From Nocardioides luteus (GTDB lineage Bacteria; Actinomycetota; Actinomycetes; Propionibacteriales; Nocardioidaceae), in assembly GCF_000960475.2 (NCBI RefSeq), contig NZ_JZDQ02000009.1, positions 104,621 through 168,620 of the forward strand: DNA of 64,000 nt, in the 5' to 3' direction. Position numbers and translations under genes: made by a program. How positions within the stretch are numbered: position 1 is the stretch's first letter; each line of letters opens with the position of its first letter. The notes under the pieces were generated by a model, which worked only from the letters and a program-made list of their open reading frames with translations, made no database searches and was not told the DNA's origin. This document shows positions 41,822 through 52,500 of the stretch, one piece after another.

Positions 41822-42151
41822 TCACCCACGCGGCGCGTACATGATCACGCCCATCCCGGCCAGGCACAGCGTCGCCCCGGCGATGTCCCAGCGGTCGGGC
41901 CGGTAGCCGTCCATCGCCATCCCCCAGGCGATCGAGCCGGCGACGAAGACCCCGCCGTACGCCGCCAGGATCCGCCCGAAGTGGGCGTCGGTCTGCAGCG
42001 TCGCGACGACGCCGTAGAGGCCGAGCGCGATGAATCCGGCACCCACCCAGAGCCAGCCGCGATGCTCCCGCAACCCCTGCCAGACCAGCCAGGCACCACC
42101 GATCTCGGCGATCGCGGCCAGCACGAAGAGCAGGACGGAGCGGAGGATCAA
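41822..42151 (-). CDS. YnfA/UPF0060 small membrane protein
   Basis: A 109-residue four-span protein of the UPF0060 family (SMR-like fold). [61 protein letters not shown] and the short C-terminal span are diagnostic, and the length is right. The start is the TTG at 42149-42151, overlapping the stop of the phosphatase gene (TTGA). Function is uncertain; relatives have been linked to small-molecule export. Confidence 0.87.
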   Translation of the reverse strand: MILRSVLLFVLAAIAEIGGAWLVWQGLREHRGWLWVGAGFIALGLYGVVATLQTDAHFGRILAAYGGVFVAGSIAWGMAMDGYRPDRWDIAGATLCLAGMGVIMYAPRG

Positions 42152-42783
42152 AAACCCTCGCCGATCAGGTGCGCCCCGCCGAGCGGGTCGTTGTTCCAGG
42201 AGACCGTCGTCCAGCCCTCCTCCAGGCTCCCCTCGACGATCGCGAGCCCGGTGTTGCGGATCCGGTTGTCGTCGCCGAAGGCGGGCGACTGCGCGGTGCG
42301 CAACCCGGTCCACATCCGGATCGCCGCGCCGTGCGAGACGATCGCGACGGTGTCGTCGGGCTCGTGCTGCTTGACGACGGACTGCACAGCGGCGTCGAAG
42401 CGCGCCAGGAACTCGTGGCCCGCCTCACCGCCCGGGACCGGCGTCTCGAGCGTGCCGCCGATCCAGTCGCCGAGCGCCTCGAGATAGGCCGTCACCGACT
42501 CCTTGTCGGTGGCCATCTCCAGGTCACCCGCGTTGATCTCCTCGAAGCCCTCCTGCACCACGACCGGCAGCCCGAGCCGGGCGGAGAGCGGCGCGGCGGT
42601 CAGCTGGGTGCGCACCAGGCGCGAGGCGTACAGCCCGACGATCCGCTCCCCCACCAGCGCGTCCGGCACCGCCGCGGCCTGGGAGTGGCCCAGCTCGGTC
42701 AACCCGGCCCCGGGGAAAGCGGTGTCGAGCGCCCCGGAGACGTTGCTCGGGGTCTGGCCGTGTCTGATCAGCAGAAGTCTCAT
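42148..42783 (-). CDS. Histidine phosphatase family protein
   Basis: A 211-residue phosphoglycerate-mutase-like phosphatase. [12 protein letters not shown] carries the phospho-accepting His of the RHG motif, [15 protein letters not shown] the second Arg, and [13 protein letters not shown] the second catalytic His. Substrate could be a sugar phosphate or nucleotide. The stop overlaps ynfA, and the gene is divergent from the WYL regulator across 84 bases. Confidence 0.86.
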   Translation of the reverse strand: MRLLLIRHGQTPSNVSGALDTAFPGAGLTELGHSQAAAVPDALVGERIVGLYASRLVRTQLTAAPLSARLGLPVVVQEGFEEINAGDLEMATDKESVTAYLEALGDWIGGTLETPVPGGEAGHEFLARFDAAVQSVVKQHEPDDTVAIVSHGAAIRMWTGLRTAQSPAFGDDNRIRNTGLAIVEGSLEEGWTTVSWNNDPLGGAHLIGEGF

Positions 42784-42867
42784 ATGCCGGTAAGGGTACG
42801 GGACCCACCTCGCCTGAAGTCACCGACTAATCTGAATCCGGACGACCTACTTCCGGGAGCCGCCACG

Positions 42868-43818
42868 ATGGGACATGACGAGAGCCCGACCGCTCGAGCA
42901 CTGCTCACCCTCGAGCTGCTGCAGTCCTCCCCGGGCATCACCGCCGAGCGCCTGGGCGAGCGGCTGCGAGTGACCGAGCGCGCCGCCCGTCGCTACGTCG
43001 CGATCCTGCGCGAGGCCGGCATCCCGGTCGAGTCCGAGCGTGGCCCCTACGGCGGCTACCGGCTCGGCCGCGGGATGCGCACCCCGCTCATCTTCACCAC
43101 CGCGGAGGCGCTCGGTCTGGTGATGGCCCTGCTCGACGGCCACCACGACATCGCCGACGCCACCGGCCCGGTCGGCAGCGCCGTCGGCAAGATCGGCCGG
43201 GTGCTGCCCGAGTCGCTGGCCCAGACGGTGGCCGCGGTGCGGCGTACGATCTCGGCCGTTCCCGACCAGAGCGCCGTCTCCCCCGACCCGGACATCACCA
43301 CCAGCCTGGTCCAGGCCTGCGACTCCCGGCGGCGCACCACCATCGCCTACACCACCGAGAACGGCAACGAGCGCAAGATGGTCGTCGACCCGTGGGCGGT
43401 CGTCGTACGCCACGCCCGCTGGTACCTGCTCTGCTGGTCGCACACCGCCGAGGCCCGCCGGGTGCTCCGGGTCGACCGGATGGGTGCGGTCGACATCGAG
43501 GAGACCACCTTCGTACGTCCCGAGATCGACCCCGTCACCGAGGTCGAGGAACACCTCGGCGAGGGCTGGGCCTATCCGGTCGAGGTCGTCTTCGACGCGC
43601 CGTTCGCCCAGGTCGACCGCTATCTGCCGCGCGTCCTGGGCCGTCTCGAACCCCTCGACGACGACCGCTGCCGTCTCGTCGGGAGCACCAACAGCCCGGG
43701 CTGGTACGCCCAGGAGCTCGCCCGCCAGGCCGTCCCGTTCCGCGTGGTCGAGGGCGACGAGGTACGCCGCTGCGTCGCCGAGCTCGGACAACGACTCCTC
43801 GACGCCGCCCAGCACTGA
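42868..43818 (+). CDS. WYL-domain transcriptional regulator (DeoR-type HTH)
   Basis: A 316-residue regulator. Residues ~8-60 are a DeoR-like HTH (LELLQSSPGITAERLGERLRVTERAARRYVAILREAGIPVESERGPYGGYRLGRG). A WYL domain follows (HARWYLLCWSHTAEARRVLRVDRM; W-Y-L as ARWYLL), then a WCX C-terminal extension. WYL proteins bind nucleic acid or small ligands and often sit beside defence or repair genes; here the neighbours are ordinary. ATG 42868 follows GGGAG. Confidence 0.88.
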   Translation: MGHDESPTARALLTLELLQSSPGITAERLGERLRVTERAARRYVAILREAGIPVESERGPYGGYRLGRGMRTPLIFTTAEALGLVMALLDGHHDIADATGPVGSAVGKIGRVLPESLAQTVAAVRRTISAVPDQSAVSPDPDITTSLVQACDSRRRTTIAYTTENGNERKMVVDPWAVVVRHARWYLLCWSHTAEARRVLRVDRMGAVDIEETTFVRPEIDPVTEVEEHLGEGWAYPVEVVFDAPFAQVDRYLPRVLGRLEPLDDDRCRLVGSTNSPGWYAQELARQAVPFRVVEGDEVRRCVAELGQRLLDAAQH

Positions 43819-43819
43819 C

Positions 43820-43885
43820 GAGACGTCACCGGCGTCGGCCGAGACGGCACCCGGGTGCCACCTCGGCCGACGGGAGTGACGTCTC
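43820..43885. repeat. 66-base imperfect palindrome between convergent genes
   Basis: GAGACGTCAC (43820-43829) mirrors GTGACGTCTC (43876-43885); GTCGGCCGAG (43834-43843) mirrors CTCGGCCGAC (43862-43871); the centre GGCACCCGGGTGCC (43846-43859) is a perfect palindrome. CTCGGCCGACG is repeated once more just outside (43883-43893). It separates the WYL and P450 gene ends. Confidence 0.78.
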
Positions 43886-43911
43886 GGCCGACGTACCTGA
43901 CGCCTCGGCGG

Positions 43912-45303
43912 TCAGGCGATCCGTGCCGGAAGATGCGAGTAGCCGCGGAGGATGCGGGTGGGGTGGCGCTCGCGGTCGTCGCGGAGCTTCAGGTCCGGGA
44001 AGCGCTCGAAGAGGAGCCGGAGACCGATCTCGCCCTCCATCCGGGCCAGCGCGGCACCGAGGCAGAAGTGGCGGCCGCTGGAGAAGGAGAGATGGTCGCG
44101 GGCGTTCTCGCGGGTGACGTCGAAGGTGTGCGGGTCGGTGAAGACGTCCGGGTCCCGGTTGGCCGCGGCGAGCACGGTGTTGATGATCGTGCCGCGCGGG
44201 ATCGGCTGGCCGGCGATGGTGGAGTCGCGACGCGCGACCCGGCCGGTCAGCAGCACCGGCGGGTCGAGCCGCAGGATCTCGTCGGCGGCGTTCGACCACA
44301 GCTCGGGCTGCGCCTGGAGCGTCTGGAGCTGCGAGGGGTTGTCGTGGAGCAGCGCGATGCCGTTGCCGATCAGGTTCACGGTGGTCTCGAAGCCGGCCGC
44401 GAAGACCAGACCGGCGATGGCGCGCAGCTCCCGCTCGCTGAGCCGGTCGCCGTCGTCGCGGAGGGCGACGAGCTGGCTGAGCAGGTCGTCGCCGGGGTGG
44501 TCGGCGAGGTACTCCAGATGGCCGCGCAGCCAGGTGTCGAACTCCTCCAGCGAGGCTTCCATCTCCCGGAAGGTGCGCCAGCCCAGCCCGATGTCGAGGC
44601 TCAGCGCCGCGCCCTTGCCGAGCTCGAGCATGCGTTCGCGCAGCTCGACCGGGACGCCGAGCACCTCGGAGATCACCGTGATCGGCAGCAGCCCGCAGTA
44701 GCGGGTGACCAGGTCGACGTCGGCGCCGGACGCGGCTTCCTTCTCCAGGTCGTCGAGCAGCTCGCGGGCGATCTCCTCGGTGCGCGCGCGCAGCTTCTCG
44801 ACCGCACGTACGGTGAAGACACGGGTGACCAGCTTGCGGTAGCGGGTGTGCTCCGGAGGCTCGGTCGCCAGCAGCGACGGCGGCTGCAGCGGCGCGAACA
44901 CGTCGCTGGCCGACCAGGACGCCGCTCGGGCCAGCAGGCCGGTGCCCGACTCGTCGGGCGCGAAGAACCCGGTGACGAAGTCGTTGCTGGTCAGCACCTC
45001 CTTGATGACCTCGTGGTCGACCGCGAGGAGGCTGAAGCCGCCCTGGTAGAGCGGCCCGCGCCGACGGAACTCCTCGAACAGGTCGACCAGATCGAAGGTG
45101 TGCGAGCCCGGCCCGCTCAAGATCAGGTCCCCCTGCAGATCGCCCTTCCTGGCGGAACGGACGATGGCCGTACGCGGCAACCCGTGCCCCAGCGCCCAGC
45201 GCACGCCCTGCTTGGCGGTGTGCTCGACCGTCCCCAGCGCCCGGCCCAGCGTCCGGCCCGGGATCGTGCGGGAGCCGGCGGGCGGAGTGATCTTGAGCGG
45301 CAT
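43912..45303 (-). CDS. Cytochrome P450
   Basis: A 463-residue P450. The I-helix AGFETTVNLIGNGIAL carries the oxygen-activating Glu-Thr, the ExxR motif is in ADEILRLDPPVLLTGR, and the heme-binding loop is FSSGRHFCLGAALARME with the cysteinate ligand. The unusually long N-terminus (~50 residues before the core) has no membrane span. The ATG at 45301-45303 is adopted because upstream frames have no similarity. No ferredoxin gene adjoins it. A perfect dyad 18 bases upstream suggests its own regulator. Confidence 0.89.
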   Translation of the reverse strand: MPLKITPPAGSRTIPGRTLGRALGTVEHTAKQGVRWALGHGLPRTAIVRSARKGDLQGDLILSGPGSHTFDLVDLFEEFRRRGPLYQGGFSLLAVDHEVIKEVLTSNDFVTGFFAPDESGTGLLARAASWSASDVFAPLQPPSLLATEPPEHTRYRKLVTRVFTVRAVEKLRARTEEIARELLDDLEKEAASGADVDLVTRYCGLLPITVISEVLGVPVELRERMLELGKGAALSLDIGLGWRTFREMEASLEEFDTWLRGHLEYLADHPGDDLLSQLVALRDDGDRLSERELRAIAGLVFAAGFETTVNLIGNGIALLHDNPSQLQTLQAQPELWSNAADEILRLDPPVLLTGRVARRDSTIAGQPIPRGTIINTVLAAANRDPDVFTDPHTFDVTRENARDHLSFSSGRHFCLGAALARMEGEIGLRLLFERFPDLKLRDDRERHPTRILRGYSHLPARIA

Positions 45304-45320
45304 ACCAAACCTCCGAGGCG

Positions 45321-45336
45321 CAGGAACACGTTCCTG
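45321..45336. promoter_or_regulatory. Dyad operator upstream of the P450 gene
   Basis: CAGGAACACGTTCCTG has perfect seven-base arms with two bases between, 18 bases upstream of the P450 start codon. The size suits a TetR- or GntR-type dimer. No adjacent regulator is an obvious partner. Confidence 0.5.
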
Positions 45337-45419
45337 TGCAGCGTACGCCGGACGGAAGTCCCACACATCCGACCGTGGTAGCAATTCAGTCCTGTATCGA
45401 ACTGCCTCGGTCGCGCGGG

Positions 45420-46649
45420 TCAGCGCTGCACGAACTCGCGGTCGCCCTTGGGCCAGGAGTGCGTGTAGCCGCTGACCTTCGGCGCCCCCTCGACCCGCAC
45501 GCTCCAGGCCGCATGCCCGGACGCGACCGGCTTGATGACGACGAGCTGGTTGGGCTCGGTGATGGTGACCGTACGCGTGAACCGCTCCGGCGCACCCCAC
45601 GGATCCATCGCGATCGTGGCCGTCACCGGCAGCCTGCTGGCGTCGATCCGCAGCCCGATGGCCTCGGTCATCGCGATCGCCTTCACCGACAGCGTCCTGG
45701 TCGGCTCCTGTGCCGGCTTCTTGGTCGGCTTGGGCGTCGGTGTCGGCTTCGGGGTCGGCTCGACGCGTACCGAGGACGCCGACGGGCTCGGCGACGGCGG
45801 CTCGATGACCTCGTCGCTCGCCCCGGCACTCGGCGACTGCTGGCTCTGCGGCTCCTTCGAGGGTTCCGCGTCGGACGTCACGACGCGGACGAGCTCATAG
45901 ATCAGGATCAGCAGGAGTACGACGAGGACGACCAGCACGATCCGACCCCGACGGGTCATCCGCGACCGCCGGTACGGGCCAGGTTCCATGTGGTGCAGCG
46001 GCACCAGCGGTCCCGCCGGCCGCTCGGCAACCGGCTCGGCAATCCGCTCGGCAACCGGCTCGGCGACGGGGACAGGCTCCGGTTCGGGCTCGGGCACCGG
46101 CGCAGGTGCCGGCGGCGGCATCGGCGGAGGCGGCGGAGCCGGCTCGGGTTCCGGCTCGGGTTCCGGCTCGGGTTCCGGCTCGGGCTCAGGCTCCGGCTCG
46201 GGTTCCGGCTCAGGCTCCGGCTCGCGCGACGGTTCTGGCTCAGGCGTCTCGACAACAGGCGCCGGAACAGCGAGGACCGGCGGCACGTACGGCTCCGGCT
46301 CCTCGGGCTCGTCCATCGGCTCGACGACGGCCTGGATGACCATCGGCGCAGCGGAGTCCGGGAGCCAGGCCGAGCCGGGTACGTCGTCGGGGGACCCGTA
46401 GCTCCCGAAGACCTCCAGGGTCTCGACGTCGGTGACCATGCCGTCGGGATGGACGACCATCCGGACCCGGGCCTCGTCGTCGGTGGCGACCACCTGGACG
46501 GGCTTGCGGCTCGGGCCGGCGAGCTGCTCGCGCACGGCGCGGATGCCGGCCTGGTGCGGGTCCTCCCCCCACGGCCGATCCACCACCAGGCCGTTGAGCG
46601 TCGTAACCCCGCGGGTGACGGAGAGGATGGCTGTCTGCTTCCGGGCCAT
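45420..46649 (-). CDS. Membrane protein with long Glu-Pro repeat
   Basis: A 409-residue protein. Residues ~1-105 form a small folded cytoplasmic domain ([22 protein letters not shown]...[23 protein letters not shown]). Residues ~110-220 are dominated by Glu-Pro dipeptides (encoded around 46140-46245), a stiff spacer. One span lies at about 236-255 ([19 protein letters not shown]), and the extracellular end is a Pro/Lys/Thr linker followed by an Ig-like C-terminal domain (~310-409). It resembles spacers that cross a thick cell wall, although the EP repeat here is on the cytoplasmic side if the N-terminus is inside. Confidence 0.72.
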   Translation of the reverse strand: MARKQTAILSVTRGVTTLNGLVVDRPWGEDPHQAGIRAVREQLAGPSRKPVQVVATDDEARVRMVVHPDGMVTDVETLEVFGSYGSPDDVPGSAWLPDSAAPMVIQAVVEPMDEPEEPEPYVPPVLAVPAPVVETPEPEPSREPEPEPEPEPEPEPEPEPEPEPEPEPEPAPPPPPMPPPAPAPVPEPEPEPVPVAEPVAERIAEPVAERPAGPLVPLHHMEPGPYRRSRMTRRGRIVLVVLVVLLLILIYELVRVVTSDAEPSKEPQSQQSPSAGASDEVIEPPSPSPSASSVRVEPTPKPTPTPKPTKKPAQEPTRTLSVKAIAMTEAIGLRIDASRLPVTATIAMDPWGAPERFTRTVTITEPNQLVVIKPVASGHAAWSVRVEGAPKVSGYTHSWPKGDREFVQR

Positions 46650-46801
46650 CAGTGGCCTCCGGAAGGGTCAATGCACACGTGTGGGGTCCTCGCGGTGGGG
46701 AAGCGGGCAACGGGCTCGGAAAGTGTGTCGTTCAAGCCTCAACAGGGCAACTCACACGCGCAAGCCCTACCCACCAGTTACCGTCTTGTCAGCCTGCCTT
46801 G

Positions 46802-47536
46802 TCAGGCGAGCTCGCGGACCCTGTCCTCGAGGAAGTCGTCGAGCATGTCGACGGCGACCTCGTTCGCGGCCTGGATCTTCTCCTGGCTGACCCCGCAGAT
46901 CCGCAGGCACGAGGAGGCGATCGCCCATGCCTCCGGGCACGAGATCCTCCGCACCGAGTCCTCGTTGAGCATCTCGGTGCGCATGTTGATGACGCCTTCG
47001 ACCTGCTGGATGAGCATGTTGCCCAGCTGCTTCAGGCTGACGCCTTCCAGCACCTTCTCCGAGGCCACCTTGCTGGCGAGATCGGCATAGGCCGCGGCCA
47101 GCTCCTCGTGCTCCTTACGGAACTCGTCGTAGACCTCGCCCTTGGTCACATCCGGCAGCATGTAGAGCATGCCGACGTTGTGCGGCACATCGGCAAGCGT
47201 CCGTACGTCGACGAGAACCAGCAGATAAAGAGCCGTCTCGTAGTCGAGCGGCGGCACCTGGTTGAGGATCTTGTCGACCTTGTCCGTGGTCGGGCGGACC
47301 GACTTACGGAGCAGCTCGACGAGGATCTCGTCCTTGCCTGCGAAGTGGTAGTAGAGGGAGGCCTGACGGATGCCGACCTGGTCGGCGATCTCGCGGGTGG
47401 ACGTCGCCGCGAAGCCCTGGGACACGAAGAGTCGCGCAGCAGCATCGAGGATCTGGTCACGTGGTGAGGCAGTACCCGAATCGGGCACATGCCTGGGGCG
47501 GCCGGGCCGAGAACGCCTAGTTGTCATGTACGCCAT
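46802..47536 (-). CDS. TetR-family regulator, probably of the guanidine/urea operon
   Basis: A 244-residue TetR protein. After a basic N-terminus (RRSRPGRPRH) comes the HTH RDQILDAAARLFVSQGFAATSTREIADQVGIRQASLYYHFAGKDEILVEL. The C-terminal domain is longer than average. It lies directly downstream of the allophanate hydrolase gene on the same strand, separated by 263 bases, and TetR regulators commonly accompany urea-carboxylase operons. The ACCTGTC-N4-GACAGGT dyads before that operon are the likely targets. The start may be ATG 47527 rather than 47536. Confidence 0.82.
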   Translation of the reverse strand: MAYMTTRRSRPGRPRHVPDSGTASPRDQILDAAARLFVSQGFAATSTREIADQVGIRQASLYYHFAGKDEILVELLRKSVRPTTDKVDKILNQVPPLDYETALYLLVLVDVRTLADVPHNVGMLYMLPDVTKGEVYDEFRKEHEELAAAYADLASKVASEKVLEGVSLKQLGNMLIQQVEGVINMRTEMLNEDSVRRISCPEAWAIASSCLRICGVSQEKIQAANEVAVDMLDDFLEDRVRELA

Positions 47537-47799
47537 CTAAGCGGCCTCCCGAGTTTCGGGGAAGATTCGAAAGAGTCTTGTTCCCCTAAAGAATAGAGTC
47601 GAAAGTCCCACGGGAGGGTTGAATTCCCTGTCAACAAAGTGTATGGCGTGACGATCCATCAGACATGGCACAGCATCCTCCCGGGGCGATAATGCTGGCG
47701 GAATTCTGCCCAGTGTGACGGCGATTCCTCCGCCTGAACAGGGTCGTGTGCCATCAGGAGGAATGACCCCGGTCCCGTAACCGATATCCGCGATAAACG
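47537..47799. promoter_or_regulatory. Intergenic leader of the tetR gene
   Basis: This gap is A/T-richer than its surroundings. A hairpin GGGGAA (47558-47563)/TTCCCC (47581-47586) lies about 20 bases upstream of the tetR start, and a half-site CCTGTC at 47627-47632 matches one arm of the operator found before the guanidine/urea operon. No gene is seen. Confidence 0.4.
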
Positions 47800-49512
47800 T
47801 TAAAGGCCCTGCTCAGACCGGTAACGTCGCCACCCTCCGTACGCGGAGATATCAGCGGCCTTCTCGACCGCGATCGGCTCGACGAGAAATCCCGATACCG
47901 ACGAGCCGTCCTCCAGCATCACCTTTCCGATGACCATCGGAGCAGGTACGCCACCGACGAATGTCCCGAAGCCCGCGGCCGGCACGCGCCAGAGCTCGCC
48001 CTCGATCCGCACCCCGGCCCCGGGACCGCTCGTCCCGTGATCGCCCACCCGGACCAGGCCGGGCTTCGCCGGCACCGTGTCCAGCGCGAACAGCCGGTAG
48101 TCGGCCGAGGTCGACACCGGGCGCAACAGAGTCGCGCCGGCCTCGACCAGCTGGTGGTTGAGCGGCATCCCCGACAGGTGAGCACCCACGACGAACAGAT
48201 CGACGGCCGGACTGAGCAGCGTGTGTCCGAGCGCAGCCAGGGTGCGGTCGCTCCCGGCCGCGCCGGTCAGCATGACCCCGAAGGGCAGTCCGTCGACCTG
48301 GCCGGCCGGGACCGCGAGCGAGGCCATGTCGAGCAGGTTCGCGAAGTTCGTGTAGCGGCCCAGGCGGGCGTTGGCACCGACCGGGTCGGCGGCCACCTCG
48401 GCCAGCGTGGGATGCCAGGTCGTCGTCGGCGTGAGCAACGCGGAGCAGCCGGTGAGCGCTTCCCTGCCTGCCGCTCCGAGCCGCGCCAGCAGGGCGACGT
48501 CCCGCGCCCAGTCGGCCGCGGTCGCCGATGCCCCGCCGAGCACGATCTCGGCGACCGTCGGGTCCAGGTCGGTCCCGACGAGGTCGCGGTTGGCCTCGAG
48601 GTGCGAGCCGACCGCGGCGTACCTCTCGGCGACGAAGGCGCCCTCGTAGAGCAGCCTGGCGGCGTCGAGCAGCGGCGAGATGTCGGTCTGGACGATCTCG
48701 ACGCCTGCGGACGCGAGCCGTTCGACGACGGCGGCGAAGGCGGCGGCCCAGCCCGGGGCGAGCCCGTCGAGATGCTCGCCGGTCGGCACCGCCACCCGCG
48801 GAACCGGCGGCAGCGGGGCATCCGCCGGCAGCGTACGCGACAACGGATCCGACGGATCGGGACCGGCCATCAGCTCCGCGGCCGCCCGCGCCGACCCGAG
48901 GTCCCGGGCGAAGACGGTGACGCAGTCGAGCGTGTAGCAGGCGGGCACGACGCCGGTGACCGGCACCAGCCCGCGCGACGGCTTCACCCCGACGATGCCG
49001 TTGAGCGCTGCCGGCACACGTCCGGAGCCCGCTGTGTCGGTCCCCAGCGCGAGGTCGACGAGACCGAGGGCGACCGCGACCGCCGAGCCCGACGAGGAGC
49101 CGCCCGAGATCCGGTCCGGGTCCCAGGCGTTGCGGACCGCTCCGTACGGACTGCGGGTGCCGACCAGCCCGGTCGCGAACTGGTCGAGGTTGGTCTTCCC
49201 CACGACCAGCGCTCCGGCCGCACGCAGCCGGGCGACGGCAGTGGCGTCGGCGGTGGGCTTGTAGGCGAACGAGGGCGCTCCGGCGGTCGTCGGCAGGCCG
49301 CGGACGTCGATGTTGTCCTTGACCGCCAGCAGGCGTCCCGCCAGCGGCAGCACGTCACCACCGGCCACCTTCGCGTCGATCGCAGCGGCCTCCGCGAGCA
49401 GGTCGGCACGCGTCCGCAGCGAGATCCAGATCTCCGGCCGGTCCGACGCCTCGATCCGGTCGAGAGCCGCGGTGGCGCGGGAGACCGCACCGCCGGGGAT
49501 CGCAGGGATCAA
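47800..49512 (-). CDS. atzF: Allophanate hydrolase (AtzF-type)
   Basis: A 570-residue two-domain enzyme that hydrolyses allophanate to ammonia and CO2. The N-terminal amidase-signature domain carries K65 (LAVKDN), the Ser-rich SGGSSSGSA at ~136-144 and the nucleophile S163 in GTDTAGSGR. The C-terminal ~120-residue domain (FVVGAHLSGMPLNHQLVEAGATLL...GEGELWRVP-like, VGGVPAPMVIGKVMLEDG) is the second allophanate-hydrolase domain. A TTG start at 49510-49512 overlaps the carboxylase stop; no better start exists. It ends the operon, so the pathway runs carboxylase product to allophanate to ammonia. Confidence 0.9.
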   Translation of the reverse strand: MIPAIPGGAVSRATAALDRIEASDRPEIWISLRTRADLLAEAAAIDAKVAGGDVLPLAGRLLAVKDNIDVRGLPTTAGAPSFAYKPTADATAVARLRAAGALVVGKTNLDQFATGLVGTRSPYGAVRNAWDPDRISGGSSSGSAVAVALGLVDLALGTDTAGSGRVPAALNGIVGVKPSRGLVPVTGVVPACYTLDCVTVFARDLGSARAAAELMAGPDPSDPLSRTLPADAPLPPVPRVAVPTGEHLDGLAPGWAAAFAAVVERLASAGVEIVQTDISPLLDAARLLYEGAFVAERYAAVGSHLEANRDLVGTDLDPTVAEIVLGGASATAADWARDVALLARLGAAGREALTGCSALLTPTTTWHPTLAEVAADPVGANARLGRYTNFANLLDMASLAVPAGQVDGLPFGVMLTGAAGSDRTLAALGHTLLSPAVDLFVVGAHLSGMPLNHQLVEAGATLLRPVSTSADYRLFALDTVPAKPGLVRVGDHGTSGPGAGVRIEGELWRVPAAGFGTFVGGVPAPMVIGKVMLEDGSSVSGFLVEPIAVEKAADISAYGGWRRYRSEQGL

Positions 49513-52500
49513 GACGCGGCCCCGTCGACGGGCCGTACCGCGGCGATGACCTGGCCCGGGACGATCTGCTCGCCCGGCTTCACGTAGATCTCGACCAGCT
49601 CGCCGGCGACAGGGAGGGGGACGGTCGCCTCCATCTTCATCGCCTCGACGACCATCAGCGGCGCATCCTGGGCCAGCCGCGACCCTCGGCTCGCGACGAC
49701 CTTCCAGACCGTCGAGGTGAACGGCGCGGTCACCTGCACGCAGCCATCCGGCACCTCGACCTCCGAGGGTTCGCCGCGCGCGTCGATGCGATCGCAGATG
49801 TCGAACTCGCCGGCCACCCGCCACCGCTCACGCTCCTCCTCGAAGGCGGTGGACTGCTGGTCGCGGAAGGCCGCGATCGAGTCCGCGTTGGCGCTCAGGA
49901 AGCGGTCGTACTCCTTGATCGAGAACGTGCCCTCCTCGGTCTCGAACTCACCGCGACCGGCGTCGACCTCCGCCCGCAGCTCGAGGAGCTCGTCGGCGGA
50001 GACCGGGTACCACTCGATCCGGTCGAAGAACCGCAGCGCCCACGGGTCTTCGTGGAAGAGCCCACCGGCCGACGTCGACCTCCGGAACCGGTTGAAGACC
50101 TGCGTCGTCCGGCCGACCAGCTGATAGCCGCCCGGCCCCTCCATGCCGTAGATGCACATGTACGCACCGCCGATCCCGACGGAGTTCTCCGCCGTCCAGG
50201 TGCGCGCCGGGTTGTACTTCGTCGTCACCAGCCGGTGCCGCGGGTCCAGCGGCGTCGCGACCGGCGCCCCCAGATAGACGTCCCCCAGCCCGAGAACCAG
50301 GTACGTCGCGTCGAACACGGTCCGATGGACCTCCTCGACCGAGGCGAGCCCGTTGATCCGGCGGATGAACTCGATGTTCCACGGCGCCCACGGCGCGTCG
50401 TTGCGTACGCCTGCGGTGTAGCGCTCGATCGCCTCCCGGGTCGCCGGGTCGTCCCAGGAGAGCGGCAGCCGGACCCGCCGCGAGGGCACGGTCAGCTCCG
50501 AGGTGGCCGGCAGGTCCTCCTCGAGCTCACGCAGCAGCCCGGCGACCTGGCCGGCCCGCAGCACCGAGGAGTCGGTGTGCACCTGGAGCGACCGGATCCC
50601 GGGCGTGACGTCGATGATGCCCGCGGGCGCGTGCTCTGCCAGGGCCGACTGCAGCGCGTGCACCCGCATCCGGAGACCCAGGTCGAGCGTCATCGGCCCG
50701 TACTCCACGAGCACGGAGTTGTCGCCGCTGCGCCGGTAGGTGACCTCGGGTCGCGCCGGTGTCTCCGGCAGTCGGCCGAGGACCCCGTCGTCTCCGTCGC
50801 CACCCGTCGACTCCACCGTGAAGGAGGAACGATGGTTGACCAGGCCGGCCGCCTTGCCCTCCCGCACCGGCACGAACCGCACCGTGTCGCCCGGGCGCAG
50901 CTGTCCGATCTTCCACAGCTCACCGCTGGCGACCACCGCGGGACAGACGAAGCCGCCCAGCGACGGCCCGTCGGGGCCGAGGATGATCGGGGTGTCGCCG
51001 GTGAAGTCGAGCGACCCCACCGTGTACGGGGTGTCGTGGATGTTCGAGGGGTGCAAACCGGCCTCGCCACCGTCGGCCCGGGCCCAGGTCGGCTTCGGCC
51101 CGATCAGACGTACGCCGGTGCGAGCCGAGTTGTGGTGCACCCGGTAGCTCGCCGAGTAGAGCTGGTCCAGGTCCGCGCGGGTGAAGAACTCCGGGGCACC
51201 GTGCGGGCCCTCGGTGACGCCGATCTCCCAGCTGTTGGTCAGGGCCGGCCGTCGCGAGAGCGGCGTCGCCGCCGGCTGCGCCTGCGGGTCGGTCGCGGTC
51301 CCGGGCCGGAGCACGTCCCCGCGCTGCAGCGTACGTCCGGCGTGCCCGCCGAACCCGCCGAGCGTGAACGTCGAGGCGCTGCCCAGATACTCGGGTACGT
51401 CCAGGCCGCCTCGGACCGCGATGTAGGTCCGCAGCCCCGGGCCGTCGGTGCGGCCGAGCGTCAACGTCGCCCCCGCGGGGAGCTCGATCGGCTCCCACTG
51501 CGGGGCAGGGACGCCGTCGACGCTGACCGGCATGGGGGCCCCGGTCACACAGACGACGGCGGGATCGGAGAAGACCAGCGTCGGCCCCACGGCCGTCGTC
51601 CGGCCCGTCGCCAGCGGCACCGTGACCTCCAGGCCCGGAGCACCCCGGTGGTTGCCGACGGCCAGGTTGGCCTCGGCGAAGGAGACCGGGTCGAACGGAC
51701 CCGAGGGCGGGACGCCGACCTGCCAGTAGCCCACCCGGCCGGGAAGGTCCTGGACGGTCGTGAGCACACCCGGGTCGAGCACGTCGATGCGCGGATCGGG
51801 GTCGCCACCGCTGCCGGCCCGGGCACGTTCGGCCAGGGTCGAGGTCGAGTGCGTGGCCGATCGGAGCTCCGGATAGGTCGTCATCGCGCGCAGCGCCGAG
51901 ACGTTGGTGACGATCCCGTCGATCCGGGTCTGCGCGAGCGCCTCACCCAGCGTGTCCAGCGCCTCGTCGCGGGTCGCGCCGGTGGCGATCACCTTGGCGA
52001 GCAGCGGGTCGTAGTGGGGCGAGACCTCGAGCCCGGTCTCGATCCAGGAGTCCACCCGGACGGTGTCGCTCGCGGTCGGGAGCACGGCGCGCGTGACCAG
52101 GCCGGACGACGGCATCGAGTCCTTGGCCGGGTCCTCGGCGTACACCCGTGCTTCCACGGCGTACGCCTGGGGTGCGGGGCACTTGCGGAAGAGCTCGTCG
52201 GGCAGGGCGGTGACGCCGTCGCGGGCCAGCCGCAGCATGAGCGCGACGATGTCGATGCCCATCACCTGCTCGGTGACGGCGTGCTCGACCTGGAGGCGGG
52301 TGTTCATCTCCAGGAAGGAGATCTGCTCGCGGCCCGGGTCGTAGACGAACTCCACGGTGCCGGCCGAGCGGTAGGAGACGGACTTGGCGAGCTGACGCGC
52401 GGAGTCGTGCAGGACGGTGCGGACGTGCTCGGGGAGGGCGGGCGCGGGCGCCTCCTCGATCACCTTCTGGTTGCGGCGCTGCAGGGAGCAGTCGCGGTCG

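Noticed and set aside
47757..47784. AGGAGGA followed by ATG and a five-codon frame on the plus strand
   Set aside because: It leads into antisense of the allophanate hydrolase gene and no plus-strand gene follows; most likely chance.
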